A DNA stretch of 64,000 nt from NCBI RefSeq assembly GCF_029625905.1, contig NZ_JARTLM010000004.1, forward strand, positions 124,001-188,000. The letters run 5' to 3'. Shown here piece after piece: positions 30,198-38,350 of the stretch; positions within the stretch are counted from its first letter, which is position 1, and the number at the start of each line of letters is the position of its first letter. This DNA is from Hydrogenovibrio sp. 3SP14C1 (GTDB taxonomy: Bacteria; Pseudomonadota; Gammaproteobacteria; Thiomicrospirales; Thiomicrospiraceae). The position numbers and the translations under genes were made by a program. The notes under the pieces were generated by a model. The model did no database searches. It was not told the origin of the DNA and was given only the letters and a program-made list of their open reading frames with translations.

Positions 30198-31595
30198 TTA
30201 AGAAACCTCTTTTTCAAAGTTAAACAAATCTTCTGGTAACACCATGCCTGCTGACTCGCATTTTTTACCGCAACTTGGTCTTAAGCCTGATGATTTGAAA
30301 ACGCCATATTGACGCCCTGTGGCTACATCCACCTTATTATCAAACCGATAAATTTCCTGCAGTACCACATTTTCTTCTTCAATACCGACCACTTCAGTAA
30401 TGGATTCAACGCGTCTTTTACCCTCTCGACCACGGTTTACGTAAATAATAATGTCAATCGCACTGGCAATTTGTTTTCGAATCGACGCGGCTGGGATATC
30501 GACCCCGGATAAATTAATCATCAATTCTAAACGCGAAATACAGTCTCTTGGGCTGTTGGCATGCAACGTGGCTAAGGAGCCGTCATGCCCGGTATTCATC
30601 GCTTGAAGCATATCTAATACTTCTCCGCCACGGACTTCCCCCAGAATAATTCTGTCTGGGCGCATTCTGAGTGCATTTTTTAACAGTTCGCGCTGCGTCA
30701 ATTCGCCTTGCCCTTCCGCATTGGCAGGCCGGGTTTCAAGCCTAACCACATGCGACTGTTGCATTCTCAACTCGGCACTGTCTTCAATCGTGACCACACG
30801 TTCATCTTCCGGGATCAACCCCGAGAGCATATTCAATGTGGTGGTTTTCCCGGAACCGGTACCGCCACACACCAAGATATTCAATCCGGATTTCACGCCA
30901 TAATTCAAAAATTCATACATTTGCTCGGTCATCGAACCATAGGCAATCATATCTTTCGGACGCAGGTGCTGCTCGGGAAAACGTCGAATGGAAACACTAA
31001 TGCCATCCACCGCTAAAGGGGGAATAATAATGTTAATTCGAGAACCATCAGGTAGCCGGGCATCGACTAATGGAGACGATTCATCAACACGGCGTCCCGT
31101 GCTGTAAAGCATACGATCGACTTTATTACGTAAGTGTTCTTCACTGATAAAAGAGACATCGGTCAGCTCAAGCTTTCCTTGACGTTCAACATAAATTTGA
31201 TGATAGCCATTAATCAAAATATCTGAGACACTCGGATCCGCCATTAAAGGCTCTATCGGTCCCAGACCATAAATTTCATCCAATAGTTCTAAACTAAGTT
31301 GTCGAACTTCAATATCCGTTAATGGATACCCTATATCGCCTGCCACTTCACGTACCAGCTCTTCCAACCTTGGACGCAGTTCTTTTCGAGTTTCTTGGCT
31401 GTCGGCTTCGTAAAAAGCATCGTCTTCAGCCGCTTTCTTCTGACAACGGTTTTTAATCTCTAAAAAAGAAGTGTTTTGCGCTGGCTTGGTCTCCACTTCG
31501 ACCGTTGATTTTTCTGAAGCCTGCTGTTTTTTTTCAATTTTTTCAGCAACATGTCGTTGCTGTTCAACTTTTCTAAGTCGCTCTCGAATTCCCAT
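30198..31595 (-). CDS. tadA: TadA/CpaF-type pilus assembly ATPase
   Basis: Cytoplasmic hexameric motor of the Tad secretion system, 465 aa. A variable charged N-terminus of about 60 residues leads to the N-terminal domain (IEPLMADPSVSDILING, LVDARLPDGSRINI). The RecA-like ATPase follows with Walker A GGTGSGKT (244-251), Walker B RIILGEVRG (315-323) and a His box (ATLHANSP). TadA energises pilus extension and, in some systems, also retraction. It lies between tadZ and tadB in the usual order. Confidence 0.95.
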   Translation of the reverse strand: MGIRERLRKVEQQRHVAEKIEKKQQASEKSTVEVETKPAQNTSFLEIKNRCQKKAAEDDAFYEADSQETRKELRPRLEELVREVAGDIGYPLTDIEVRQLSLELLDEIYGLGPIEPLMADPSVSDILINGYHQIYVERQGKLELTDVSFISEEHLRNKVDRMLYSTGRRVDESSPLVDARLPDGSRINIIIPPLAVDGISVSIRRFPEQHLRPKDMIAYGSMTEQMYEFLNYGVKSGLNILVCGGTGSGKTTTLNMLSGLIPEDERVVTIEDSAELRMQQSHVVRLETRPANAEGQGELTQRELLKNALRMRPDRIILGEVRGGEVLDMLQAMNTGHDGSLATLHANSPRDCISRLELMINLSGVDIPAASIRKQIASAIDIIIYVNRGREGKRRVESITEVVGIEEENVVLQEIYRFDNKVDVATGRQYGVFKSSGLRPSCGKKCESAGMVLPEDLFNFEKEVS

Positions 31596-31611
31596 GACCT
31601 ATCTACCTTAT

Positions 31612-32856
31612 TTAAGCGGTTTTTGCCTCTGTTGGCTTCACTTTTTTGAGTAACTTAGCCAGAACTCTTTGACACTCGTGTATAAACTGAAAAGCGGGTT
31701 TTTGAGGTTGCGTCGAAACAGGCTCTATTTGAAAGCTGCCATTATGCAGCATATTGGCAATGGCATTCAGTTGTTGATTCACTTTGGCATCCGGCGAAAA
31801 GGCTTTCAACAATTGACCTTCTTTCAAAGAACCATTAAAACTTTGATAATCGTTATAAACACGAACGGTTCGATCGACATCCATGACACCAATGACTTCT
31901 TCCATCATTTCATCCTGGTTGGAGTGATCTCGGTTAATAATCAACTTCAACGATTCTTTTAAATACCCCAGCCGTTGAGTGAGTTTAATCACAGTGTTAA
32001 CCGCTCTTAAAGACGACAAAGAAGGTTCTGCCACCAAAACAATATTATCCGATTCATCCAAACAGCTTAAGGTCACATCCGACAAATCTGACGAACAATC
32101 AATCACCACATGGTCAAAGTACTTTCTAAGCGATTGAATAATGGTTTTGATTAGGTCAGCGTTCAGGTTGTCCAGTTCTCCCATTTCAGACGGTAACGAC
32201 AGTAAATACAACCCCGATTGATGCTGTGATAACGATTTATAAATCAAGTTCTCATCAAAACGGTTCAAGTTATACACAAAATCCGTCAAGGTATATAAAC
32301 GTTCTCCTTCCATGTTCAAGTACAAAGAAGTGTCGCCTAACGGCATATTCAAATCAACCAGCACCGTTCTGTTTTCTGTCATGTCTGAAAGCTCAGAAGC
32401 AATATTAGTGGCCAGAGCGGTACAGCCAACGCCGCCTTTTAAACTGAAAAAGGAAGAGACATTGCCGTTTTTTCCTTTTCGGCGTCGATCCTGCATATGC
32501 AAGATCGACAAAATATGAAACACTTCATTGGGGCATTCAATAAATCCTTGAACCCCTTGATGGTTAGCTTCGATAATAAAGTCGGCATCTTTCTTTTTTA
32601 ACAACACATACAGGTTCACACCTTTCGACAAGGTAAGGATCTGATTGATCTGTTCCAGAGTTTGGTTAACTTCGCCATCAAATTCCATTAGCACCAAGTC
32701 AATGTCATCCGGCCAAATATGTGGAATCTCATTCATTTCTTCAAGTTCATATTTAGAAACGACCGAAACTCTGACTGCTTCCAGTAAATCTTGATCTTGA
32801 CCTATATAGACTGCATGCTTTAAAGCCATTGATGCTGAATTAATCTGCTGGTTCAT
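31612..32856 (-). CDS. tadZ: TadZ/CpaE-like localisation ATPase
   Basis: MinD/ParA-related protein of 414 aa that positions the Tad machine. Residues about 12-120 resemble an atypical receiver domain. The P-loop is the deviant form FSLKGGVGCTALATN (KGGVGCT at 140-146), followed by VDLNMPLGDTSLYLN and VVIDCSSDLSD. The start overlaps the secretin stop by 4 bp (ATGA). The Cys in the P-loop in place of the more common Lys/Thr is typical of this branch, in which ATP hydrolysis may be weak. Confidence 0.9.
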   Translation of the reverse strand: MNQQINSASMALKHAVYIGQDQDLLEAVRVSVVSKYELEEMNEIPHIWPDDIDLVLMEFDGEVNQTLEQINQILTLSKGVNLYVLLKKKDADFIIEANHQGVQGFIECPNEVFHILSILHMQDRRRKGKNGNVSSFFSLKGGVGCTALATNIASELSDMTENRTVLVDLNMPLGDTSLYLNMEGERLYTLTDFVYNLNRFDENLIYKSLSQHQSGLYLLSLPSEMGELDNLNADLIKTIIQSLRKYFDHVVIDCSSDLSDVTLSCLDESDNIVLVAEPSLSSLRAVNTVIKLTQRLGYLKESLKLIINRDHSNQDEMMEEVIGVMDVDRTVRVYNDYQSFNGSLKEGQLLKAFSPDAKVNQQLNAIANMLHNGSFQIEPVSTQPQKPAFQFIHECQRVLAKLLKKVKPTEAKTA

Positions 32857-34463
32857 TCAACGGTCTCCAAGCCAATTTTAACATTCGATTCTGGCAACGC
32901 ACTTTGACCTTCAGGTAAGACTTCTGCCACTTTTCCTAAGAAAAATGCATCCATATTGCTCGGTCTTTTTAAGTTTTCACCTGGCAAAGTCACTTTTTTA
33001 CCGGCCTCAACAGGCGACACAAAGGTCGGAGTGACCATAATCGCCAGCTCGGATTTGTCATGTACATAAGAAGAAGAACGGAACAAAGCACCTAAAATAG
33101 GAATGTCTCCCAATACTGGAACCTTACTGATTTGCGAGCGAATACTGTCTTGTAATAACCCCCCAATAATAAAACTTTGTCCAGGTGCCAATGTAACAGT
33201 GGTGGCGGTTTTACGTGTACGGAAACTGGGAATAACGATGCTGCCGCTTTGCGTTCCATTCGCGGTATCAATATCACTCACTTCCGGTTCCACCGTCATC
33301 TGAATATCGCCCGATTCGGTCACAATGGGACTGAAACGGAGTCTAACGCCATATTCTTTATAGGACACTGTGATAGTATTTTCATTTTGAGAAACTGGAA
33401 TAGCAACTTCGCCCCCGACTAGAAAGGTAGCCGTTTCACCAGACTGAACAATCAGCTCTGGCTTGGCTAACACGCGCGCTAGGTTATGCCCTTCCAACAA
33501 GGACAACACCCCAAAAATACTACCGTTTTCCGGATTAAATCCGAGTTGAAAAGCATCAGGATGAGGAAAAGCTATCCCTGCGGTGACATTACTTGTTGTG
33601 GTTACCGAACCATCAGCATTGGTAGTCATACTCCCCGCTCCAGGATTATTATTTAAGCTAAATAATGCTTGAGTTCCTAGGTTTCCCGGGGGGAAAATAC
33701 CGAAACGATCTTTTTTATCCCGAATCGCCACCCCGCTTTTAAACGGATTGCCTTTGACCACTTCAGCGACTCTGACTGACAGTTTAATCTGACTTTTCCC
33801 GGTGACATCAATCATATTGACCACGCTCAACCCTAAAGCTGAAATCACCGATTGAATCCGCTTTTTGCGTGCTTTATTTGGCACTTCTCCGGTCAGTAAA
33901 ACCATATAGTTTCCAGCCACCGGTTTAATATTTAAACTGCCTGCTTTTTGGGTTTCCTGTTGGATATCTTTAGCGTTACCTTTCGCCTTGATAGTAGAGT
34001 CATTGTCAATTTGATTACCCACATTATCCAGCTCTCGACGCACAGAAGAACCGGATTCAATCCAAATATTCTTTAACACAAAGCTGACTTTCTTATCTGG
34101 ATCTAGTTGACGAATGAGCGTGGCAACGGTTTGCTCAATTTCTTCACGTCGTGAGGCATCTGGCGCCACCTTTAAAACAATATGACGCCCAACCTGATTC
34201 GGCGCCCGTTTATACCAAATAATTAATTCAGTTTTACCTGCCTGTTTCCCGCTGACTAAAAGCTCTTTACTATTTAAAACCTTTAGGCTTGCCAAGTCAG
34301 GATTTGCTACCAACGCTCTTTTAATCGGATAATCAAACTTTACGATCTGACTTTCAGTTGCCATTAAATGATAAACCGGTAACGGAGCGGCTTTTAAAAA
34401 GCCAGGGAATATCAGTACACTCAGGATAATGAACCGAATTAAAATTTTATGAGAAAGTTTCAT
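32853..34463 (-). CDS. rcpA: Tad system outer-membrane secretin (RcpA/CpaC)
   Basis: Forms the outer-membrane channel for the Flp pilus. The product is 536 aa: a signal peptide ending near residue 25 (LKAA), an N-terminal pilus-and-secretin domain (about 30-100), a BON-like segment near 170-220, and the secretin domain from about 330, which ends in the signature VPVLGDIPILGALFRS. The insert rich in Asn, Thr and Gly (about 265-310) is low in complexity. It is coupled to cpaB upstream and tadZ downstream by ATGA overlaps. Confidence 0.93.
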   Translation of the reverse strand: MKLSHKILIRFIILSVLIFPGFLKAAPLPVYHLMATESQIVKFDYPIKRALVANPDLASLKVLNSKELLVSGKQAGKTELIIWYKRAPNQVGRHIVLKVAPDASRREEIEQTVATLIRQLDPDKKVSFVLKNIWIESGSSVRRELDNVGNQIDNDSTIKAKGNAKDIQQETQKAGSLNIKPVAGNYMVLLTGEVPNKARKKRIQSVISALGLSVVNMIDVTGKSQIKLSVRVAEVVKGNPFKSGVAIRDKKDRFGIFPPGNLGTQALFSLNNNPGAGSMTTNADGSVTTTSNVTAGIAFPHPDAFQLGFNPENGSIFGVLSLLEGHNLARVLAKPELIVQSGETATFLVGGEVAIPVSQNENTITVSYKEYGVRLRFSPIVTESGDIQMTVEPEVSDIDTANGTQSGSIVIPSFRTRKTATTVTLAPGQSFIIGGLLQDSIRSQISKVPVLGDIPILGALFRSSSYVHDKSELAIMVTPTFVSPVEAGKKVTLPGENLKRPSNMDAFFLGKVAEVLPEGQSALPESNVKIGLETVE

Positions 34464-35344
34464 CGCGTAATTACCTCTTGTACATTACCGCCTTGCATGA
34501 GTTCGATTACGTCACGCTTTTTCTTGGGTTTATATTTAGGGGGTCTTCGTTGACCTTTTTCCATGACTTTCAAGTTGGCTCCTTTGGTTTCAACCAGCTC
34601 GGTATCTGCCGAATTTCTTAGCAGCAAGTGAATCGCGCCGACATTCATCGCCAAAGCGAGCTTTTCAGCCTGATTGGTATCGACATCCAGCGCTATCATG
34701 GATTTTTGATTCCTGTTTGATTTTGAAAATGTATTATCACTGTCATCAGATTCCGACGCGTTACCTCGCATCTGATTCTCAATTCCGATAGAAAGGACCG
34801 AAATATTTTGTAGGATGGTTCGACTGACCATACGTTTGCTGTCGGCACTTTCAAACACGCTGATAATATCAACATGGTCTCCTGGACTGATAATCCCTAA
34901 CAACCCAGTCCCCGGATCAATCGGCAAACGAATGGCACGCCGCTTTTCATCCAACAATGCCTCAACACTCTGGGCACGACTTTGTGACTCTGATTTCAGC
35001 TTTTTAGCCAAAATCCATTCACCCGCATAAATATTTTGATGGGCGACATGACCGACTGCATTTTGAGGGTTAACAATCACCCCCTTCACAACCAACCCTT
35101 CCATTGGTACATTGAGCACTTTCACATCATCAGCTTCTATTTGCTCTCCTCGATAGATATCTCGACTGGCGACGACAATGGAATGTAATTCCGGTTTTTC
35201 AACAACGGTAATGGTTTTGGTGCCGGCATTGGCTTCGGCTTCTGCAACTCGATTTTGTACATAGCCGTACACAAGTACAATGGCCAGAATTGCTGAAAGC
35301 GCAGCAATGCCGTAAACCACCCAATCACTGGTTTTAAGTTTCAT
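34460..35344 (-). CDS. cpaB: CpaB/RcpC-type Flp pilus assembly protein
   Basis: Membrane-anchored periplasmic protein of 294 aa with a single N-terminal helix (about 7-25), then an SAF domain (SIVVASRDIYRGEQIEADDVKV at about residues 55-110) and an Flp-assembly domain (RRAIRLPIDPGTGLLG; GDHVDII). The C-terminus is very basic (RRPPKYKPKKKRD). The start at 35344 has GAGG 6 bases upstream; a longer frame reaching 35383 overlaps the tadE-like gene and lacks a ribosome site. SAF domains may bind peptidoglycan sugars, so the protein may act in anchoring. Confidence 0.9.
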   Translation of the reverse strand: MKLKTSDWVVYGIAALSAILAIVLVYGYVQNRVAEAEANAGTKTITVVEKPELHSIVVASRDIYRGEQIEADDVKVLNVPMEGLVVKGVIVNPQNAVGHVAHQNIYAGEWILAKKLKSESQSRAQSVEALLDEKRRAIRLPIDPGTGLLGIISPGDHVDIISVFESADSKRMVSRTILQNISVLSIGIENQMRGNASESDDSDNTFSKSNRNQKSMIALDVDTNQAEKLALAMNVGAIHLLLRNSADTELVETKGANLKVMEKGQRRPPKYKPKKKRDVIELMQGGNVQEVITR

Positions 35345-35376
35345 ATTTTTCCTCAGAGAAAAAAGGGTAGGGCGTC

Positions 35377-35859
35377 TTAACAACTAAACCCGAGCGTGAC
35401 AATCGTATTGGACTTTACTGGAAAGGATTGTGCCATTGCCTCAGGCAACACCAAGGTTTTAGATGGAAAAGAAATGTTCACCACATAGACCAACAAGCCT
35501 GAGACGGTTTGCTCTGTCCAGTTCAAATCAAACCCATCGGGTATATTACCGGCACCCCCAACTTGGCTGTTTTGAATATTTGTATTCAGCAAGGTTTGTA
35601 TTGCCGCTTGATTTGGAACAACTTTATGATCCTGGCAGTTCACCAGAGGTGAATTATTTGTCACTCCTGAAGAAACCGCACTGGCTTCAAGCAATACTGC
35701 TTCGTTAACATTCGCCAAAACATCATTAGCCGAATAACAATCAGAAGCATAATTCACGGCTTCAACCGACAATAACGCGACAATCAACACCAGAGGCAAC
35801 ACATAGGCTGCCTCTAGCATGACTGCACCTTTTTGCTTTTCAAGCATTTCAGGAACCAT
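35377..35859 (-). CDS. TadE-like minor pseudopilin
   Basis: Protein of 160 aa with a type IV prepilin-like N-terminus: a basic leader, then QKG/AVMLEAAYVLPL, in which the Glu at +5 and hydrophobic helix are diagnostic. The rest has no recognisable domain and contains four or five Cys. Cleavage would require a TadV-type prepilin peptidase, which is not in the window. It is 8 bp after flp. The start is uncertain: neither the ATG at 35859 nor the one at 35847 has a clear ribosome site. Confidence 0.8.
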   Translation of the reverse strand: MVPEMLEKQKGAVMLEAAYVLPLVLIVALLSVEAVNYASDCYSANDVLANVNEAVLLEASAVSSGVTNNSPLVNCQDHKVVPNQAAIQTLLNTNIQNSQVGGAGNIPDGFDLNWTEQTVSGLLVYVVNISFPSKTLVLPEAMAQSFPVKSNTIVTLGFSC

Positions 35860-35867
35860 GTAATTAG

Positions 35868-36086
35868 TTAGGTGCCTGTTCCGCTAATTTTTGTCGACAC
35901 AGCATCCAATTTTGTATTAATCGCGCTCGTAATCGATCCTGAATCCCCAAAATAGACCGTACCAATTCCAACAACGGCTGCTAAAATCAAAGCATACTCA
36001 ATCAAGCTGGCGCCTTTTTGCTTTTTAAGCTTTTGTTCTGTTTTTTGCATTTCAATCATTTGGTGTAATTTTTTTTCATTTAACAT
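35868..36086 (-). CDS. flp: Flp-type major pilin
   Basis: Prepilin of 72 aa that forms the Tad pilus filament. It has a basic leader of about 25 residues ending KKQKG and then the processed N-terminus ASLIEYALILAAVVG, with Glu and Tyr at the +5 and +6 positions typical of Flp pilins. A GGAG ribosome site lies 7 bases before the ATG. It is the first gene of the Tad operon and probably the most heavily expressed. Confidence 0.93.
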   Translation of the reverse strand: MLNEKKLHQMIEMQKTEQKLKKQKGASLIEYALILAAVVGIGTVYFGDSGSITSAINTKLDAVSTKISGTGT

Positions 36087-36112
36087 TTTGATTCTCCAAT
36101 GTTATTTAACAG

Positions 36113-36127
36113 AGTTGCCATGCAACT
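36113..36127. promoter_or_regulatory. Dyad in the flp leader (AGTTGC-CAT-GCAACT)
   Basis: A 6-bp perfect inverted repeat with a 3-base spacer lies 27-41 bp upstream of the flp start. It could be an operator or an mRNA hairpin. Confidence 0.35.
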
Positions 36128-36360
36128 GACAGGCGCTATTTAAACGTTATAGAAGACAACAATCAATTTATTTAATACGTTTTTATAAGTAAATCTTTTA
36201 ATGTTTCGATAAATAATTTTACTTAGCTTCTACACAACACAAAAAACATACCTAACACCTTGTTTTAAAAGAAAATAGTAAAACTTATCACACAATAAAA
36301 CGCAGTAATATAAGAAAATAATAATAAAATGATTTACTTATTTGATTGGCGTTCAGACAC

Positions 36361-36389
36361 AAAAAAACCGACTGAAAAGTCGGCTTTTA
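36361..36389 (-). terminator. Intrinsic terminator downstream of the heme-binding-like gene
   Basis: CCGACT (36368-36373) and AGTCGG (36378-36383) enclose a 4-base loop. On the minus strand the hairpin is followed by seven T. It lies about 55 bp past the stop of the 36442-36936 gene. Confidence 0.8.
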
Positions 36390-36401
36390 ATCAAAAAATA
36401 A

Positions 36402-36411
36402 CCAGGCCTGG
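36402..36411. repeat. Iterated palindrome CCAGGCCTGG, intergenic copy in a 24-bp perfect palindrome
   Basis: Exact copy at the centre of a perfect palindrome spanning 36395-36418 (arms AAAATAACCAGG). It lies between the stop of the heme-binding-like gene and its terminator. Confidence 0.92.
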
Positions 36412-36441
36412 TTATTTTGGCCTGATGTTTGAATCCGAAAA

Positions 36442-36936
36442 TCACATCATTTCCAAATCCATTTTCACTTCATCCAAACCGGCCGCGGCGCATTTTTCAT
36501 CCACCATCCCGTCTGGCGCGCCACTGACACCAATGGCACCATAAAGCTTACCGCCAGCTTGAATCGGAACGGAACCGGCCATAAAGGCTAACCCTTCTCC
36601 TATTGTTTGCAGTGGGCTTTGCGAGCGACCTTTAAGCTGAGAGCCTTTCGCATTGAACATCACGGCCGTATAGGCTTTCTTTTGACTGATGTTCCAAGAC
36701 ACTGGCGGCGCCATTGTATCTCTTAATTGTGCTTGAGGAATGCCATTACGGTCGACCACGGTGACACTGATTGGAATCCCTTCTTTACGACAGGCTTCAA
36801 TTGAAGCGACCGCAATTCGGTTAGCGACATCCATGGTAATACGACTGACATTCACCGCCATATCCTCTGCTTGTACTGGAGCGGCTACCGTTGCCCCCAT
36901 TAATGCAGCCAATGCAATTTGCTTTATCTTATTCAT
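36442..36936 (-). CDS. Exported GlcG/HbpS-family heme-binding-like protein
   Basis: Protein of 164 aa with a signal peptide (ending PVQAED near residue 24) and one GlcG/HbpS domain (ITMDVANRIAVASIEACRKEG, VVDRNGIPQAQLRD, GGKLYGAIGVSGAP). Members bind heme or are linked to glycolate utilisation or redox sensing; the periplasmic location is predicted. The start at 36936 is preferred because AAGG lies 9 bases upstream, whereas the alternative ATG at 36945 abuts it. It is divergent from the mevalonate kinase gene. Confidence 0.8.
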   Translation of the reverse strand: MNKIKQIALAALMGATVAAPVQAEDMAVNVSRITMDVANRIAVASIEACRKEGIPISVTVVDRNGIPQAQLRDTMAPPVSWNISQKKAYTAVMFNAKGSQLKGRSQSPLQTIGEGLAFMAGSVPIQAGGKLYGAIGVSGAPDGMVDEKCAAAGLDEVKMDLEMM

Positions 36937-37083
36937 ACTCACCATCCTTTTACATAACTTAATAACAAGGGTTAAACTGTTTTGCTACCCGGTTGATCTC
37001 AATCTTCGTGCTTGATTAAAACCATCCGTCTATGTTAATTGCTGTACGATTCAAGTTTATTTAACTTTAAATCCAGTGACGAA

Positions 37084-37119
37084 TCAATCTCTAAAAAATC
37101 GTTAAAAAATAGAGATTGA
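37084..37119. promoter_or_regulatory. Inverted repeat TCAATCTCTA / TAGAGATTGA
   Basis: A 10-bp perfect dyad with a 16-nt AT-rich spacer lies between divergent genes. It has no T-run on one side, so it is more like an operator pair than a terminator. Confidence 0.4.
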
Positions 37120-37250
37120 ATTCAACACCCAACAGCCTTTGATTACCCCATCAAGGGTAAAACCTTTTCCATTTTTAATTGTGAAAAGAATATGAAAACA
37201 ATGATTCTCTTTTATTTTTATCGACTTTTTAAAACAAACTGGGTTGGGGT

Positions 37251-37280
37251 TTTACGTTCATTCAGTGGATTCGGTATAAT
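37251..37280 (+). promoter_or_regulatory. Candidate promoter of the second mevalonate operon
   Basis: TTTACG (37251-37256), an 18-bp spacer and a perfect TATAAT (37275-37280) lie 20 bp before the mevalonate kinase start. Confidence 0.55.
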
Positions 37281-37300
37281 CATACAAACAGCTTAAAGAA

Positions 37301-38350
37301 ATGCCTATGAAAACGCTTTGTCACACGCCTGCAAAATTAATTCTGACCGGAGAGCATGCCGTCTTGTTTGGCGCGCCAGCATTGAGCATGGCTATTGACC
37401 TACCGACCCAGTGTCACATGACATTCACGCCGCACACCTCTCCGCAAGACCAGACCTGTTTAGAGATTGAGCTCAGCGATTTCAATCAAAAATTAAAGTA
37501 CCCTCTCTCCGCCTGGCAAGAACGAGTCATTCAAATTGAAACGCGATATGCACTCTATGAAAAACATGCTTTATCCATTCAGTCAGTTTTACAACAGCCG
37601 GTTGATTTAATCTTATTAACCCTGCAACAGTTTCATAACACCTATCGTTTAAGACCAGGACATTGGCAGATTAAAATCCAATCTCACCCTCTCTCTGGGA
37701 AAGGACTCGGAAGCTCCGCATCCGTCATCATCAGTATTTTGCAAAGCTTATTCTTTCAGCATGAACTTCCCCTGACGGAAGTTGAATTACTTAGCATGGC
37801 TCAACAAGTTGAGTCTCACCAACATGGCTCTTCCAGCGGGCTAGACCCCACAACCGTTCTAAAAGGTGGCTTGTTGCGTTATCAACAAGGCAGCCCACTG
37901 CAACAACTGCAGTCTCAGAACTTTCATGGCTGGATTATTGATACAGGTGCGCCTGAAAGCACAACTGGCCAAGCGGTCAATCAGGTTCACCGAGCGTTTA
38001 ATCATCAACACGCTATTTGGATAGAATTCAAAAAGGTTGCTCATTTGATTGAGCAAGCTTGGCAAACGTCTGATGCCGAACAGTTAAGAGATGCCATCAA
38101 ACACAACCAGCAGCTTTTGGAAACGATCGGCGTGGTGCCACCCACCGTGCAACGATTCATTCACACCTTGAATCAATCTTCTGAAAGTGCAGCTAAACTC
38201 TGTGGCGCAGGAAGTGTCTCCGGGGAAAAGGCAGGCATCGTGTTGTGCATTTCACAACACCCCCCCGAAACCCTTTGCCAAGAATATGGCTATGAGTATT
38301 ACCCCCTTAAATTCAGCGAAAAAGGAAGTCAATGTGAAATGGACCTCTAG
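37301..38350 (+). CDS. mvk: Mevalonate kinase (GHMP superfamily)
   Basis: Phosphorylates mevalonate with ATP. The product is 349 aa. GHMP motif 1 is PAKLILTGEHAVLFGAPAL, the phosphate-binding glycine loop is GKGLGSSASVII, and the HGSSSGLDPTTVLKGG segment matches the mevalonate kinase form. The third motif, normally GAGGGG-like, reads CGAGSVSGEKAGIV, an unusual version. Two ATGs (37301 and 37307) are possible. Its end overlaps the next kinase by 17 bp. Assignment as mevalonate rather than phosphomevalonate kinase rests on the HG-SSGLD motif and is fairly but not fully certain. Confidence 0.8.
   Translation: MPMKTLCHTPAKLILTGEHAVLFGAPALSMAIDLPTQCHMTFTPHTSPQDQTCLEIELSDFNQKLKYPLSAWQERVIQIETRYALYEKHALSIQSVLQQPVDLILLTLQQFHNTYRLRPGHWQIKIQSHPLSGKGLGSSASVIISILQSLFFQHELPLTEVELLSMAQQVESHQHGSSSGLDPTTVLKGGLLRYQQGSPLQQLQSQNFHGWIIDTGAPESTTGQAVNQVHRAFNHQHAIWIEFKKVAHLIEQAWQTSDAEQLRDAIKHNQQLLETIGVVPPTVQRFIHTLNQSSESAAKLCGAGSVSGEKAGIVLCISQHPPETLCQEYGYEYYPLKFSEKGSQCEMDL

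Larger units (their letters stand above)
36087..36441. other. Intergenic region holding the flp promoter area and two hairpins
   Basis: It is AT-rich over 36140-36340, as expected for a strong promoter zone, but no single convincing sigma-70 pair could be chosen. It holds the dyad at 36113-36127, the terminator at 36361-36389 and the palindrome at 36395-36418. Confidence 0.6.
36937..37300. other. 364-bp divergent intergenic region upstream of the second mevalonate operon
   Basis: No gene seen. It holds a 10-bp inverted repeat (37084-37093 with 37110-37119) and the mevalonate kinase promoter near 37251-37280. The rest is AT-rich without recognisable features. Confidence 0.6.
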
